Translations under genes and position numbers: made by a program
Source of the DNA: Coffea arabica
Taxonomy: Eukaryota > Streptophyta > Magnoliopsida > Gentianales > Rubiaceae
Direction: 5' to 3'
NCBI RefSeq assembly: GCF_036785885.1
Contig: NC_092316.1
Span: forward strand, 50,973,001 to 51,037,000
DNA length: 64,000 nucleotides
The notes under the pieces: model-generated
What the model was told of the DNA's origin: nothing
The model's database searches: none
What the model saw: only the letters and a program-made list of their open reading frames with translations
In this document: in pieces, positions 1 to 12,377 of the stretch
How the letters are laid out: the number at the start of each line of letters is the position of its first letter
Position numbering within the stretch: the stretch's first letter is position 1

Positions 1-2613
1 AATTAATGTTGCAGAATATGAATTGTATTGCCTTTTAAATTAGGGTTTTCTAGTACCCAGTGCCAAAAACAAAACCATGCCTAAAATCTATTTGATTTAT
101 AACTATTACAATAGCATATATAATATTTGTCTTGGTTTATCTTTTATTTGTTTGTGAGTGAATGACTTGAAAATAGTAATTGACAATCAAGAGTCCAACC
201 AGAAAATGTAAAACACCAATATCAAACAAAATATCTAATGGTCTACATTTATACGAGCATCTAATAATTTTTTTTTTTCAGATCTCATAACAATTTTTTG
301 GTTTAATTGTTAAAGAAGATAATAACCGTAATATATATCAAAGATTATTTTCTTACAACTCGTAAAAACTACTTGTGTAAAGAGAATTCCTCTAACCTAC
401 AAGCCACTCCATTTGGTTGAATTTCACCATGATATATAGTTTTCATCATTTGTTTATTCTATCACCAATTTGTATTTCCTAATTTAGTTTGCAATTTTGC
501 TTTTGATGATGACTTTTAGAGATTAGTAAATTTGCATGTATGGTCACAATTCTTTTTTTTTTTTTTGTTAAAGTGTATACAAAAGTTTCCCTATTTGGGA
601 ATTTACCTTCAAAGATTCAAGTTATACATAAAAACGGACTCAGCGTAAAGATTAAGTAATAGAATTCAAATTGTTGAAAAAAAAATCTTACTTAACCTCA
701 ATAGCAATAAATTTGTTAAAGAACATTCTGACATGAATTATTTGTTTTTTATTTCCTTTTATGCACATATGGCAGAAAATCAACAAATCACTATCATGAT
801 TCTATCTTAATATAATGTTTAAAGTAAAAAGCGAAAACTAAATTGTATCAAATGGACCACTTTTATTATAAGTGGATATAATATTTTTTTTGTATTTTCA
901 TAATAATTATTTTCTTTACTAGTTAATTAAATTGAAATAATGTTCTTGATAACACTGATTACAAGCTTAGAACTCGTAAAAATGGTTTGTGTATAGAAAT
1001 TCGAGTAATACTACTATACGAACATGGACATCTAAATAATTTTGTTTATTGATAGAACATTTTAGGGGTGAAACATCTAATGAGGGATTTCTAAGTAGAA
1101 TTGTTGAACTCTAAAAATACACAAATATCATGTTAGGCATATTCTTCGTAGATTCAATTTTCATCTACCTTTCTTTCTTTTCACTTGAATATTTATGGAT
1201 AAATTTTTCTTAATGTTTGAATTTCGTAGTATTTACTTTCTAGTGGTTTTCATTAGGTTAAAAAGTAACACAACGTTTTTAATTTTCCTTTAGAAATACA
1301 CACAACATCACGTGAGCAAAAATCTCGTGCATGTACTATGATACTACTACCAACAAATCCATCACTTAAATTCTTAGACACACAAATCTGTGATGATCAT
1401 AGATGCACGGATGAACTTTCACAAATTCAATGATATTTATCCATGCTTATCTAAGTATTTGCTGTGATAAATGTTATTTTGTTTTCTTTTGAGGTGGTTG
1501 GTGGGGGTGGAGATTTTTTTTTTTTTGGTGGAATTTTGGATTAATTATTTTCTCTCACACACGCACTGTGACATGTTCACATGTAGAATCAAAATCGATT
1601 TTAAAACACGTGTAGGACATGCAAGAGAAAAATGTGTTATTTCAATTACAAAATAATAAGTAAATCCAAGAAAAAAGTGAGAATGCATGGATAGATGTCA
1701 ATTAGGAAAGAAGAGCAAATTTTGCTTTACATGAAAAAAGTGGCCATGTGAGAATAGACATCGTGGCAAGAAGAACAAAATTTGCTTCAATTGCGTGAGG
1801 ACAAAAGCAGTGGAGGAAAAGATAGATAACCATTGAAGATCAGTGAGACGAGTTAGTCATAAATTAACTCTATTGAAGCAGAATCCAAGGATAATTTCTC
1901 ACATAGATCCGAGTCTCTCAATCTTTGATAAGTTATAGATCCAAGGGGTACATTCTTGTACATTGACTGATGTTACAATTTTTTTTTTTTTTGACATGCA
2001 ACTATAATACATTTGCAAGGAAATGATCCCTAGGCATAATTTAGGTTGTGCAAAGCACTCTTAAGACATTAAAATTTTTGTGATAGCACCATTGACACCA
2101 TAATTTTAATAGTTATCGACACAAACTAATGTTTAAATTGTTATTTGCATCGTCTAATTTCTATATATGAAAGGAGAGGAGAGGGTTGGTGTAAATATTT
2201 TGTGTCACTTTGTGTTATACCAAAAGTAACCTTTAAAGTTAGTTATCAAACTATTCACATTTCCTCTTTTGTTTTCCACCATAGTTTCAATACAATAACT
2301 TCTTCCAAAGTCAAACTATTCACATTCTCTCTTTTTTTCCACCATAATTTCAAATACAATAAATTGCTATAAAGAAATAGTACTTACAGATTTTCCAAAT
2401 AAACACATACATGTGTACCATGAAATGTAATAACTTAATATGTTAGGGAAAAAATCATACAATTTGTAAAATGAACACACACTTAAGGTGTGACAAAAGC
2501 ACTAGTTTTGAAAAAGTATGTGATTGTTGACAAAATAAGAAGTGAATAATATTAAAATTCAAGCAAAATAGATGGCTAGAAGAATTGATATTTGAGAATC
2601 ACTTATAACAATA
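1..2613. other. AT-rich intergenic region, no gene seen
   Basis: No reading frame here has a recognisable domain. The stretch is AT-rich with scattered A and T runs. Two imperfect direct repeats are visible: a block around 341-400 resembles 956-1012 (both contain an 'aactcgtaaaaa' core followed by a 'ttgtgta' stretch), and a 65-bp tandem pair lies near its end. I see nothing else to annotate. Confidence 0.6.
2246..2372. repeat. Two-copy tandem repeat, period 65 bp
   Basis: The segment starting 'tcaaactattcacatt' at 2246 recurs at 2311. Both copies continue with a T-rich run, 'ttccaccata' and 'tacaataa', so the period is 65 bp with a few substitutions. It is non-coding and has no obvious function. 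Confidence 0.7.
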
Positions 2614-2627
2614 AAAGTTTCTCTATT

Positions 2628-2762
2628 GGAGTTCTTGACAGTTCGGTGGCGGCTTTGAGAAACAAACAAAAAGGTATTCGTGCACATTTCCCTTCTGATA
2701 GGCAATTACGTTCTAAATTGATAAATTCGCAGAATTCTCTTCCTGCTTTGTCCCATGATTAA
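2628..2762 (+). pseudogene. LINE ORF1 C-terminal remnant
   Basis: An open frame without its own start runs from the left edge of the LINE to TAA at 2760-2762, giving about 44 residues. The frame overlaps the ORF2 start by eight bases (ATGATTAA, 2755-2762). This short overlap is a common layout in plant LINEs and suggests ORF2 was translated by termination-reinitiation or a similar coupling. Plant L1 ORF1 normally encodes a nucleic-acid-binding protein of several hundred residues; everything upstream of this tail is missing. The assignment rests on position and the overlapping stop, not on a recognised domain. Confidence 0.6.
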
Positions 2763-5700
2763 GGGTTTATTTTGGAATGTTCGGGGCATTTCTAAAGCCC
2801 TGAAATTGAGAAGGATTAAAAAATTGATTCAACTGCACAATTTACAATTTTTGGCTTTTTGTGAACCTTGGTTGGAGGTTGATAAAGCCGAACGGTATAG
2901 ACATAAATTAGGGTTTCATGGAGTGGTGCATAACTTGGTGGGCTCGATCTGGGTGTTCTTCCAAGAGCCTTTTTCAGGCTTGGTGGTTGGAGAGAGTCCC
3001 CAGCATGTGTCAGTGCGCCTTTCTCACGATCATGTGCCGGGCTCCCACCTTGTTGTCTCCTTTGTGCATGCGCGGTGTACTCCTGTGGAGAGGTGTGAGC
3101 TATGGGAGGGTTTAATGCGGGATAACCCGGGTTCCGCTGCATGGCTTGTGGGTGGGGATTTCAATGTAATTTTAGATGCTGAGGAGAAGAAAGGGGGTCG
3201 GGCTTTTACTCTTGGTGAAGCTATGGAGTTTAGACAGTTTATCAATGAGGCGAATCTCACGGATGTCGGTTTCTCAGGGGCTCGGTTTACCTGGTGTAAC
3301 AATAGACATGGCAGGGCAAGAATTTGGAAAAGATTGGATCGGATTTTAGTGAATGAGGGTTTTTTTGACACAGGGATGTCATTGGCGGTGTCGCACTTAG
3401 CCCAGGAGTCGTCAGACCATGCTCCGCTCCTTCTTTCACTGTTAACCAGGCTGGACACTAAGCCGCGGTCGTTTAGGTTCCTTAATGTCTGGACGAGGCA
3501 TGAGGATTTCTTGTCTATGGTTCAGGCTTCTTGGGAGCAGCCGTGCGCTGGTTCCCCTTTGCAAGTTCTTTGTTGCAAATTAAAACGGCTGAGGGGCACT
3601 ATACGGGATTGGAGTAGGAGAGTTTTTGGGAATATCTTTCAGACAGTTAGGAATAAGGAAGAGGAAGTACGGCTGGCAGAGGTCCGTGTAGAAAGTGATG
3701 ATTCAGATGCTGCTAGGGTGCATCTACATCTTGCCAAAGGTCAGTTGCGGGCGGCCTTGAGAGTGGAGGAGTTGTTTTGGAAGCAGAAGGCTTGGGTTAG
3801 GTAGTTTCAAGAGGGAGACCGAAATACAAGGTTTTTTCATTCTGTCGTCAAAAATAGAAGGGTACATTCGATCATTCACACGATTAGAAATGGCCAAGGG
3901 GAATGGGTGGAATCGGACGAGGGGATTGGAGCAGAGGCGGTTCGGTATTTCGAGGGGTTGTTTACGGCTCAGCGTCCACCATCTTCCTCTGAATTGCTTC
4001 AGCATATTCCAACACTTTTGACTGATGAGGAGAATGATTTCCTGGAGCAGTTTCCCTCTGAGATGGAGATTCGGAGTGCGGTGTTCGCAATGGATGGGGA
4101 GAGTGCACCGGGGCCGGATGGTTAAATGGGTAAATTCTTTACGGTAGCATGGTCAGTTGTTGGTGCGGATGTGGTTAACGCAGTTTGTAGTTTTTTCTGC
4201 GGTGCTGAGTTGCCTCGTGCTGTTACAGCGACTTCCATTGCGCTCATTCCTAAGGTGGGGCACCCACAGGATTTTTCGCAATTCCGGCCGGTTAGTTTGT
4301 GTAACTTTGTTAACAAGTTAATTTCGCGAGTTTTGGCCGATCGCTTGACCCAAGTCCTTCCAAAGATCATATTCCCACAGCAGAGTGGATTTGTTCGGGG
4401 GAGGCTTATATCGGATAATTTCTTGCTTGCACAAGAGTTGCTTTCTAATATGGGGAGGACCTCTAGAAATGCCGATGTTGCTCTGAAGTTAGATATGGCA
4501 AAGGCTTATGATCGTGTTTCATGGGTCTTTTTGACAATGGTCTTGAGAAGATTTGGGTTTAGGGAGCAATGGATTGATAGGATTTGGAGATTGGTCTCGA
4601 ATGTGTGGTTTTCGGTTCTAATAAACGGGGCCAGTGTGGGTTTCTTTAAGTCTACGCGAGGGCTTCGTCAAGGGGACCCATTATCTCCAGGTTTGTTTAT
4701 TATTGGCGCGGAGGTGTTGTCCCGTTCTTTAAACAAGTTAGTGGAGCATCAGGGTTTCAAGTGCTTTTCTGTTCCGCGGGGCAGTCCTAAGATCACTCAT
4801 CTCAGTTACGCAGATGACGTCCTGGTTTTTTCGGGTGCTTCATCCTCTTCGCTGAGATGTGTTATGCAGACAATTGAGAATTATGAAGCAGTTTCGGGAC
4901 AGGAGATTAATGTTCAGAAGTGTGGGTTCATGGTGCATGCTAAACTGCATAGGCAATGTGTGGCAAGGTTTCGACGGGTAACTGGGTTTGGTCTTAAGTC
5001 GTTTCCTGTGCGTTACTAGGGATGTCCGCTTTTTGTGGGGCGCCGGAAGTGCCTATACTTCATGGAGCTAGTACAGTCAGTCATTTCTAAAGTTTCATCA
5101 TGGAGTTCCAGATTTCTATCCAATGGGGGTCGGATTGTACTCATCAAACACGTACTGTCAGCAATTCCAATTCATTTATTGGCAGCTTCATGTCCTCCAA
5201 AGGGAGTCCTAGCCTTGGTTGAACGGGCTATGGCAAATTTTCTCTGGGGGGAGCGTGAAGGTGGCCTCCGACATCATTGGATCAAGTGGGCAGACCTCTG
5301 TGCCGACTCGTCACAAGGGGGGTTGGTGTTCGGTCGTTACTGGATGTTTATACAGCATTCTCGCTCAAATTGTGGTGGCGGTTTCGTACGGGTGAGTGTC
5401 TATGGGCGACATTTATGAGATCCAAGTATTGTCGTCAGAGTCATCCATGCATGGTAGGGGCGGGTCAAGGCAGTTCATATATGTAGAGGCGCTTGCTTCA
5501 AATCCGCGAGGTGGCGGAGCAAAACCTTTGGTGGGAGTTGCGGTCGGGACAGTGTAATTTCTGGTTTGACAATTGGATGGGTTCTGGCCCTCTGTGTCAA
5601 CGGTTACAAAGTGTTTCTGATCACTTAGTTAGGGATTTCGTATTGAATGGAAGGTGGAATCAACAGTTGCTGCGGCTTTGGGTTCCTGATGACATTGTCT

Positions 5701-6890
5701 CAGAGATAGTTACTAAAGTTGCCCCAGTGGGGTCCGCGGACGATCGTGTGGTGTGGGCCTTGACGGAGTCAGGGGATTTCTCCATTGCTTCCACGTACAC
5801 GCTGGTTGGTAGCCAGACCCCCTCGTCTTTCATGTTTGATAGGGTTTGGCACTCTGTAATCCCAATCAAGATATCTTTCTTCATGGTAAGGCTCCTGCTG
5901 GATCGGTAACCGATGGCGTCGTCACTAGGAAGATTGCAAGTGTATGGTCCATCCAAGTGTTTTTGCTGTTTGGCCTCGCAATCTGAATCGTTGGAGCACG
6001 TCTTTGCGGAAGGTGAGCTAGCTCAATTTTTGTGGACCTTTTTTGGAAATGGCGCTGGAGTGAGGTATAGAGGATTAGGGGTGCAGTTGCGTTTGGCGGC
6101 TTGGTGGTGCCTACCGGTTCGGCACTCTCGTATGGAGGCATTACACTCGGTTTTGCCTTCCATTATTTGCTGGTATATTTGGTTGGCACGGAATCTGGCA
6201 ATTTTTTATGGGCAGCTCCTGCGGTGACAGACCATTTGTGATCGTATCTTGGCAGATGTCGTAGGGCTATTTTCCAGAAAGTTTGCAAGTGAGTTTACTG
6301 GGGTTGGCTCCTGGCCGGCGGTCTACTCCAACATATTTGGGTGGAGGCCTCGATATTCCCATAGAGTTGTTTGTTGGGAATTTCCAGCCCAGGGGGTCTT
6401 CAAGTTAAATACCGATGGGTGTTCGCTTGGCAACCCGGGCGTTAGTGGCGGGGGTGGTGTGCTTAGGGACTCTTCTGGTGCTTTGTTGTTTGGATTTTCT
6501 GTTCCGTTTGGGGAGCTGACTTGTCTTCAAGCGGAGATAAAGGCTTTGGTGTTTGGGATTCAGCAATGCTGTCTTCGGGGATTCTCGCGGATTCGGGTGG
6601 AGGTGGACTCTCTTGTGTTAGTCAACCTACTTGTAAGACGATGGAGGTGTCCGTGGTTAGTGCGGTCAGATCTGGATGCGTTACTGGCAATGCAGGGTGT
6701 GGAGTGGACGGTGGGGCATTGTTATCAGGAAATGAATCAAGTGGCGGATGCCTTAGCCAAGGTGGGGGCACTGTCTGAGGGGATTATTTTGTATACGTCA
6801 CAGTCTGAGTTGCCAAGATTGGCAAGGGGGGCCTTAGGGTTAGATAGGTCGCAAACTCCTGCTATTCGTTCTCGAGCTGTTTCTCACTAA
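2755..6890 (+). pseudogene. LINE ORF2 polyprotein pseudogene (endonuclease, reverse transcriptase, RNase H)
   Basis: ORF2 of plant L1 elements encodes the protein that nicks DNA and copies the element RNA. The N-terminal part (2755 to about 3450) is an AP-type endonuclease, with MIKGLFWNVRG at the start, the catalytic GGDFN motif and a late SDHAPL motif. The reverse transcriptase follows at about 4150-4950, with GLRQGDPLSP and the catalytic YADD box at 4807-4818. A cysteine/histidine zinc-finger region (CFCC...LEHVF) lies near 5950-6010. An RNase H domain spans about 6390-6780, with acidic residues in NTDG, AEIKAL, VEVDS and VADALA. In-frame stops are at 3802-3804, 4123-4125, 5017-5019, 5484-5486, 5907-5909 and 6225-6227. 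The frame shifts near 5290-5330, after which homology continues in another frame. Domain order and length are complete, so this is a decayed but once intact ORF2. Confidence 0.95.
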
Positions 6891-7034
6891 AGTCTGTGTT
6901 CTTTGGTTTTCTTGCTTTTAATAAAAAAAAGTAGCCACATTGGTTGGAAAAAAAAAAGGTGTCAATATATGGAAATTGTGATGTATAAATAAGTGTGATT
7001 CTATATATATATATATATATAAAGTTTCTCTATT

Positions 7035-7716
7035 TTCCTTAGTTGTGCCTTGAATTCTCTAATTAAAGACCTAATTAAAAAGAACCAACACAAATTATAA
7101 AAAAAAATATTACATGCGAACAATAATTTATGTGTATAGTTACCTAAATATCACGAATAACTAAAACAGATTTTGTAATTTTTTTTTATCACAATAAGCA
7201 ATTAGAAATTATAACATCTTACAACAATATATATAAACTCAATAGAACAGTATATATATATATATATATATATATGCAATCAGAGGCTAGATGAGCATCT
7301 CAATGATTGGGGTTAATACCACATGTTAACTGACACAACTTTTAACCATAAAAGAATGAGATGTGGCAGCCTGACTACCTAGAATTTAGAACATTTCAAA
7401 ACTTTGGAACATTTCAGATTTGGTTTTTGCTAAAATGTACACAACCTTCTATATTTTCCTATAGCCTATGGGAGCCAAGAGCTACGGGAAGACATTGCAA
7501 GATTTGCAGCTTAATGTCACTTATATGTACTAAAGTACTTGCTTGGTTAATGCGCATGAATTGAAGAATCTAACTTTATGACAAATGCATCACATGGTTT
7601 ATATTTTATGGTTAATCCTTTTCTGGTATATATTTTCTAGTTTTGGTCATTTATTGACATTAAGGATGGTGATGTTGCCTCGTGTAAGATTGACACCTCC
7701 CACCATCACATCCATA
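7035..7716. other. Intergenic spacer with (TA)n tract
   Basis: AT-rich DNA between the LINE and the CACTA element. A (TA)n microsatellite occupies about 7251-7275. No coding signal was recognised. Confidence 0.6.
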
Positions 7717-7747
7717 CACTACAAGAAAATTGTTCATCAGTGACAAC
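7717..7747 (+). repeat. CACTA left terminal inverted repeat
   Basis: This 31-bp terminus begins CACTACAAGAAAATTG and ends CAGTGACAAC. It pairs with 16437-16467 with one mismatch at position 17 (T here, G on the other end). Confidence 0.95.
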
Positions 7748-8275
7748 ACAAAGTCATCACAAAACATACAAATATCGTCACAAATACCTTTCATTGACGA
7801 CTTTTTGATCGTCACAAAGTCGTCACTAAATCCCCGTCGGTAAAAGTAAACAGTGACGACCTAAAATGTCGTCACTAAATAGTTGTCATTAGTGACGACT
7901 TTAAGTAGAGCATTTTTTACAAAAGATCAAGTCGTCAATAAAACACTTCCAGATTGTCGTCACTAATGACAACTATTTAGTGACGACCTGAAATGTCGTC
8001 ACTAAATAGTTGTCATTAGTGACAACAATCCGGAAGTGTTTTATTGACGAATTGACCTTTTGTCAAAAATGCTCTACTTAAGGTCGTCACTAAAAAGCAC
8101 CGAAAGCCATTGTATATAACTATTTTACTGACAACAATTGTCGTCACAAATGTAGCTTAGATTTAGTGACAGTCTCTGTTGTGACAAAGAGTTTTTATTT
8201 TCTATTTTGTGACAACTTTTTTTTGTCATTAGATAATTTCTCATTAGTGACAGCCTCCGAAGGTTGTCACTGAGC
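7732..8275. repeat. CACTA left subterminal repeat block
   Basis: The octamer GTGACGAC, its complement GTCGTCAC and the variant GTGACAAC recur many times in both orientations. They are arranged as overlapping hairpins. Subterminal arrays of this kind are characteristic of CACTA elements and mark probable transposase binding sites. Confidence 0.85.
7891..8091. repeat. 201-bp inverted repeat inside the CACTA left end
   Basis: The left arm begins AGTGACGACTTTAAGTAGAG and the right arm ends with its near-exact complement at 8091. The centre is near 7991. The arms include matching 'aaacacttcc' / 'ggaagtgttt' and 'gtagagcat' / 'atgctctac' segments. Transcripts through it could fold into a long hairpin. 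Confidence 0.85.
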
Positions 8276-8573
8276 TTTGTTTTGAAGAGTTGAAATTAAC
8301 CATTATGAATATAGCATTGTCATAGCAATTTCAACAAATTATAGTAGAACATTCAATTTGACTAAAGGCAAAATTCATGTAGAATGAAGCTACAAATTCA
8401 TATATATGGCCATAAACATTTGTGAATTCATCAAAATAGAAGTTAACCAGAAATGTTGTGTCCCAAAACCCACATAATCAATTCAAGCACTAATGGCCAA
8501 TATGCATCCTTCCCAAAAAATAGAGTACTAGCTTTCTAAACTAAAGCAAAGATTGCACCACCAATGTCGGACT

Positions 8574-11500
8574 TCAACCATCTCTATCATCATATCCAAC
8601 AATCTCCTCGTGATCAATATCAAACTGGACTGCATTGAGAATAAAATATTATATGCATTAGTATAGACTTTAGTAAAAAAATATGCTATTACAACCTTAC
8701 ACAAGTTATCTAAGTACAAGAAACAGTTAAAAAGTTGTGTATTATCTAAGTACAAGAAGTTAACAAGAAGTTTAGATTATAAGGACTAGAAACTGACAAT
8801 GAATTGAGTTTCATATCATCTACATGCCATTTTAAATTATTCACAAGCATTATATTGTGATATTGGATATCTTCTTTATTAAAAAACTTGTTCAAATCAC
8901 ATTATGAGAACATCTAACTTTTTGATTATCAAAGTAATTGACTTCGAGGCCTGGAACAGCAAGTACTTTTGTCAGTGGACAAGGTTAGATCATATTGGGT
9001 GAGTTTGCATTGCTCCATAGTTGAAGTGATTTTACTTGAGTTCTGTCCACAAACTCTTTGGTTGTCACAATGAAGTAATCTCAATTAGCCAATACGGCAT
9101 AAATATCCACTTGTGAAAATACATAAGGAGTTCCTCAAAAAATAGGTAATTTTGGAAATTTACTGATTGTTGCTAAGTGTGGTTCCTAGCACAGATCCAC
9201 AGATGTACTCTTAGTGCTAGCTATGGTCCATCCCAAATTCGATAATCAGAAGCAACTCCAATCTATTACTTACTCACACAACCATCTAACAATCATAGGA
9301 CTTCTGATAGTCATCAAATAACTGACGTTCTACTTCATGTACTGGTCATATCACTTATACCAATATCACCAAATCCTTTAAGCAAACAAGAAAACAAAAA
9401 CAGATAACCAGCATGATAGCTGTTTTGAAGACAAATTTATAGTAACAAGGTCGGAATTTGTTTACCTGCTTGGATGAAACATCGTATTCATCTTCCCAAC
9501 CAGTACAGGCCTTCTCTGATGAAGAAATCTTCCGAGACTTATCCTTTAACACTCTCTACGTGGCATCTCCTTGGAAGATGAAAGAACCAATGAGGGAGCA
9601 AGAAGAGAGAAGAGATTTGCAGCAGATAATGAGAAATGTATATTGATCTGGAAGGTTGCCAAAGAGAAAATCATTATTGTCAAATGACCAGGATAAATGT
9701 TTCTTGGTATACCACTAGGAACATGATAAAAAAGATACAAAGATAAATGTTCACAAGTAAATCTTGGAAGCCCTTGGTAAGTGTCTTGGCAAGTCACATA
9801 ATCATACCTGACCTAAAAAATATCATTTCATTTTACTGGTCACAAACCCATAGCAAGTTGAGAGGCCAAAATGCCATACCTCAATATCGTAGCTCAGTGA
9901 ATCACACTTGCTTACGATATATATACTGCCCAATATGTAATAGAAAGAGACCTCCCCAACAAGTGAAAAAAAGTAATCAGACATCAAGAAAATTGATTGC
10001 GAGTAAGTATTTGGGGTCTGGAGATTACAAAAAGGAGCTTACACAGTCATTCAAACGTTACTTACACTCATGATAGCAACAGACTGGCTGTATATTTCAT
10101 GGCTAGAAACAGTAGCTAGTTTCAAGTACGAATTGGTACAAATGACCGTGATATCATGATCCAAAAGGTTTAAATTAAAAAAATCTTAAAGGTAGTTATG
10201 AGAATTAGAACAAGTCATGTAGGTGCAACTAAAGACAAAGGACTTGATAAATAGACAAATAAAAAGAGATGGCCAAAAAGGTTCTTTCTGGAAAGATTAC
10301 TGTAACTTTTTACAATTAGCTGCAAATCCACAACTGGACGAGAATGACCATGGCAAACAAGGGGAACATCACCCTTTTCTTATCCATTACTTAACCGATC
10401 CAGCGAAAAAGAAAAAAAATGAAAGAAAATTATAACTTTTGGGATCAGCAATCATAAAAGTACATTTGGAAGTAGCAGACACATGGGATGAGAAAAAGTA
10501 AACTGCAAGTTTTCATTTAAAACAACCGTTTATATCCAACTCCACAAAAGGATGAAAAGCAACAATCTTTCTTACTTTTACCAAAAAACCAAATCAAGAC
10601 TGAAGCGTTCACCTCTTAAAAATAACTCAGGTTTCAGATTTTATGAAAAGCCAAAATGGATCAGCTCGTTCATTATTCTTAGCTATAAGAAATAGCACTT
10701 CCAAAGAGACCTGACGAATTTGACCAAATTTTGCTAGAACCCAAATCAAGATTCACATCATTCTAGCCAAAAATCACTAACAAAGAATCAATTCATGAAA
10801 ATCCAACAAATCTATAAGAACAGAACAGAAGGGATTCAAAACTTGTTGATGCTTAAATCAGAGACTAACAAGATTGAACCTAAAAACTAAATCTGACGAA
10901 ACAGAGAAGGTGCAACTAGCCGTACCCACAAAAAATATATACCATGCATTGCAAAATCAGACACATAATATTGAAATTACCTCAAACTATACCTTCATTC
11001 CCTAACTTCTCATTTTTCCCAAGCTTCAAGCTCTAAACTCCAGCTTTCACCCAAATTTTCAAGCCCTAATTTTTTATTTCTTGCCACCAAGCCAGTGTAA
11101 CAGCTGAATTAGGTATGTTGGTGGTTCGAACTTGATAAAGTTGCCTAAATTGATGACAATGGCAAACTTCAGTTCATGATGGATTTGGTAGTGCGAGCTT
11201 GAAAGAGAGGAGTGCACCTACATATGCATTATATACATAGTGCATTTAGTAGCTGTATAGCAACATTTCAATTTTTAGGATGATTTAGAAAGTATAAATT
11301 TATAGTGAATTGGATTGGCTATAAATAACAGAAAAAAAGAAGCAAAGAGGAGATAGAGAGTATAAGGGTACCACAAGCGAAAATGGTAGCTTGATTGGTA
11401 GATTGTAATATCCTAGACCCAAATCCGAATCCGAAGCCTCTGCCAACAGGTTCAATTGCTGCAAATAATAACAAAAATCAGTCGACTGCAGGAGACATTA

Positions 11501-11936
11501 AGAAGCTAACTTGAAGCTAATACTAGCACTAGAAAACTATAGAAGGAATTCTTGGTCCTAAAACTAATTGAGAGCCCTCTTGGCCAATAAGTCAGCAAAC
11601 AATAATGCAAAAAAAAGGAAGCTGAATCAATTACTCTCACACAAACAACTCAACTAAACCATGCAAAAACTTCCAAAAGGAAGGAAAAGAAAATTACTCC
11701 TATCATATTCATTAATTGGCAGGAAAATCAAACACAAATCAGAGACCACTTGTAGCTTGTTTATATGCAAATGTCTCCTAGAACAAAGTGAAAATTGTCA
11801 CTTTTACAGAAACTTTGTTGACAAGACCCAACCATTTGAAACAAGTCTAACATAGATAGAAAGGAGTATATACTTACCCAAACATCACAATAATTGGGAA
11901 TTCCATCGCAGGGACCAATAGCATCAGCATAATGAG
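8574..11936 (-). pseudogene. Exon-like fragments of an unidentified captured gene
   Basis: Several minus-strand segments look like exons cut from a spliced gene. The clearest is 11936-11878, which follows a TCTTGCAG acceptor and ends in a GTAAGT donor (59 nt, open in the frame reading AHYADAIGPCDG). Another starts at 11458 after TTATTTGCAG. A segment at about 9558-9466 encodes KDKSRKISSSEKACTGWEDE and ends at a GTAAAC donor. A possible last exon (8629-8574) follows TGCAG and encodes QFDIDHEEIVGYDDRDG before a stop. I recognise no family. The pieces may come from one gene or several. Their location inside the inverted termini makes them captured host sequence or remains of the element's own gene. 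They could also be chance splice-like motifs, but four together argue against that. Confidence 0.45.
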
Positions 11937-12377
11937 CTGCAAGACAATAACAAACCAATGATGTCCCTGCGAAATGATAATGTGCATTATAAGCTCGAAG
12001 ACAATGAATAAAATGGTAGCTGTAGTTCTTAAAAGAAAATGTTTGCATATAAAACATATGTTTTCTTCTTTTAATTTTGATACTAATCTATACTTGTACC
12101 TAATTACGTTACAACTACATATTCCAAGAGCACTACATAATCATCAAAACTTACATATTCATTCGATTTATTTATTTATATTTTTTTTAAGTCCAAATAT
12201 AAGCAATTGGAACACCTATTCATATCACAGTAATAATGATACACAACTTTCAGGCTGAGTTCCAAGTTCAAAATAAGCTACTCATTGCTCGCGTATAATC
12301 TACACCTATACCTACATAATTCTACATACAAACTCACATTCAAGAATTAAAGCAAATTATCTCATTCACTTTTGATA

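Larger units (their letters stand above)
2628..7020 (+). mobile_element. 5'-truncated L1-type LINE retrotransposon with 14-bp target site duplication
   Basis: The direct repeat AAAGTTTCTCTATT lies at 2614-2627 and again at 7021-7034, flanking the element on both sides. Its A-rich start fits the TT/AAAA nick preference of L1 endonucleases. The element begins inside the end of ORF1, so it is 5'-truncated, as is usual after target-primed reverse transcription. It then carries a full-length but mutated ORF2 (endonuclease, reverse transcriptase, zinc-finger region, RNase H). An AATAAA signal is at 6920-6925 and an A10 run at 6948-6957. A further 63 nt ending in a (TA)n tract separate the A-run from the right duplication. 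The copy is dead because ORF2 has six stops and one frame change. Confidence 0.93.
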
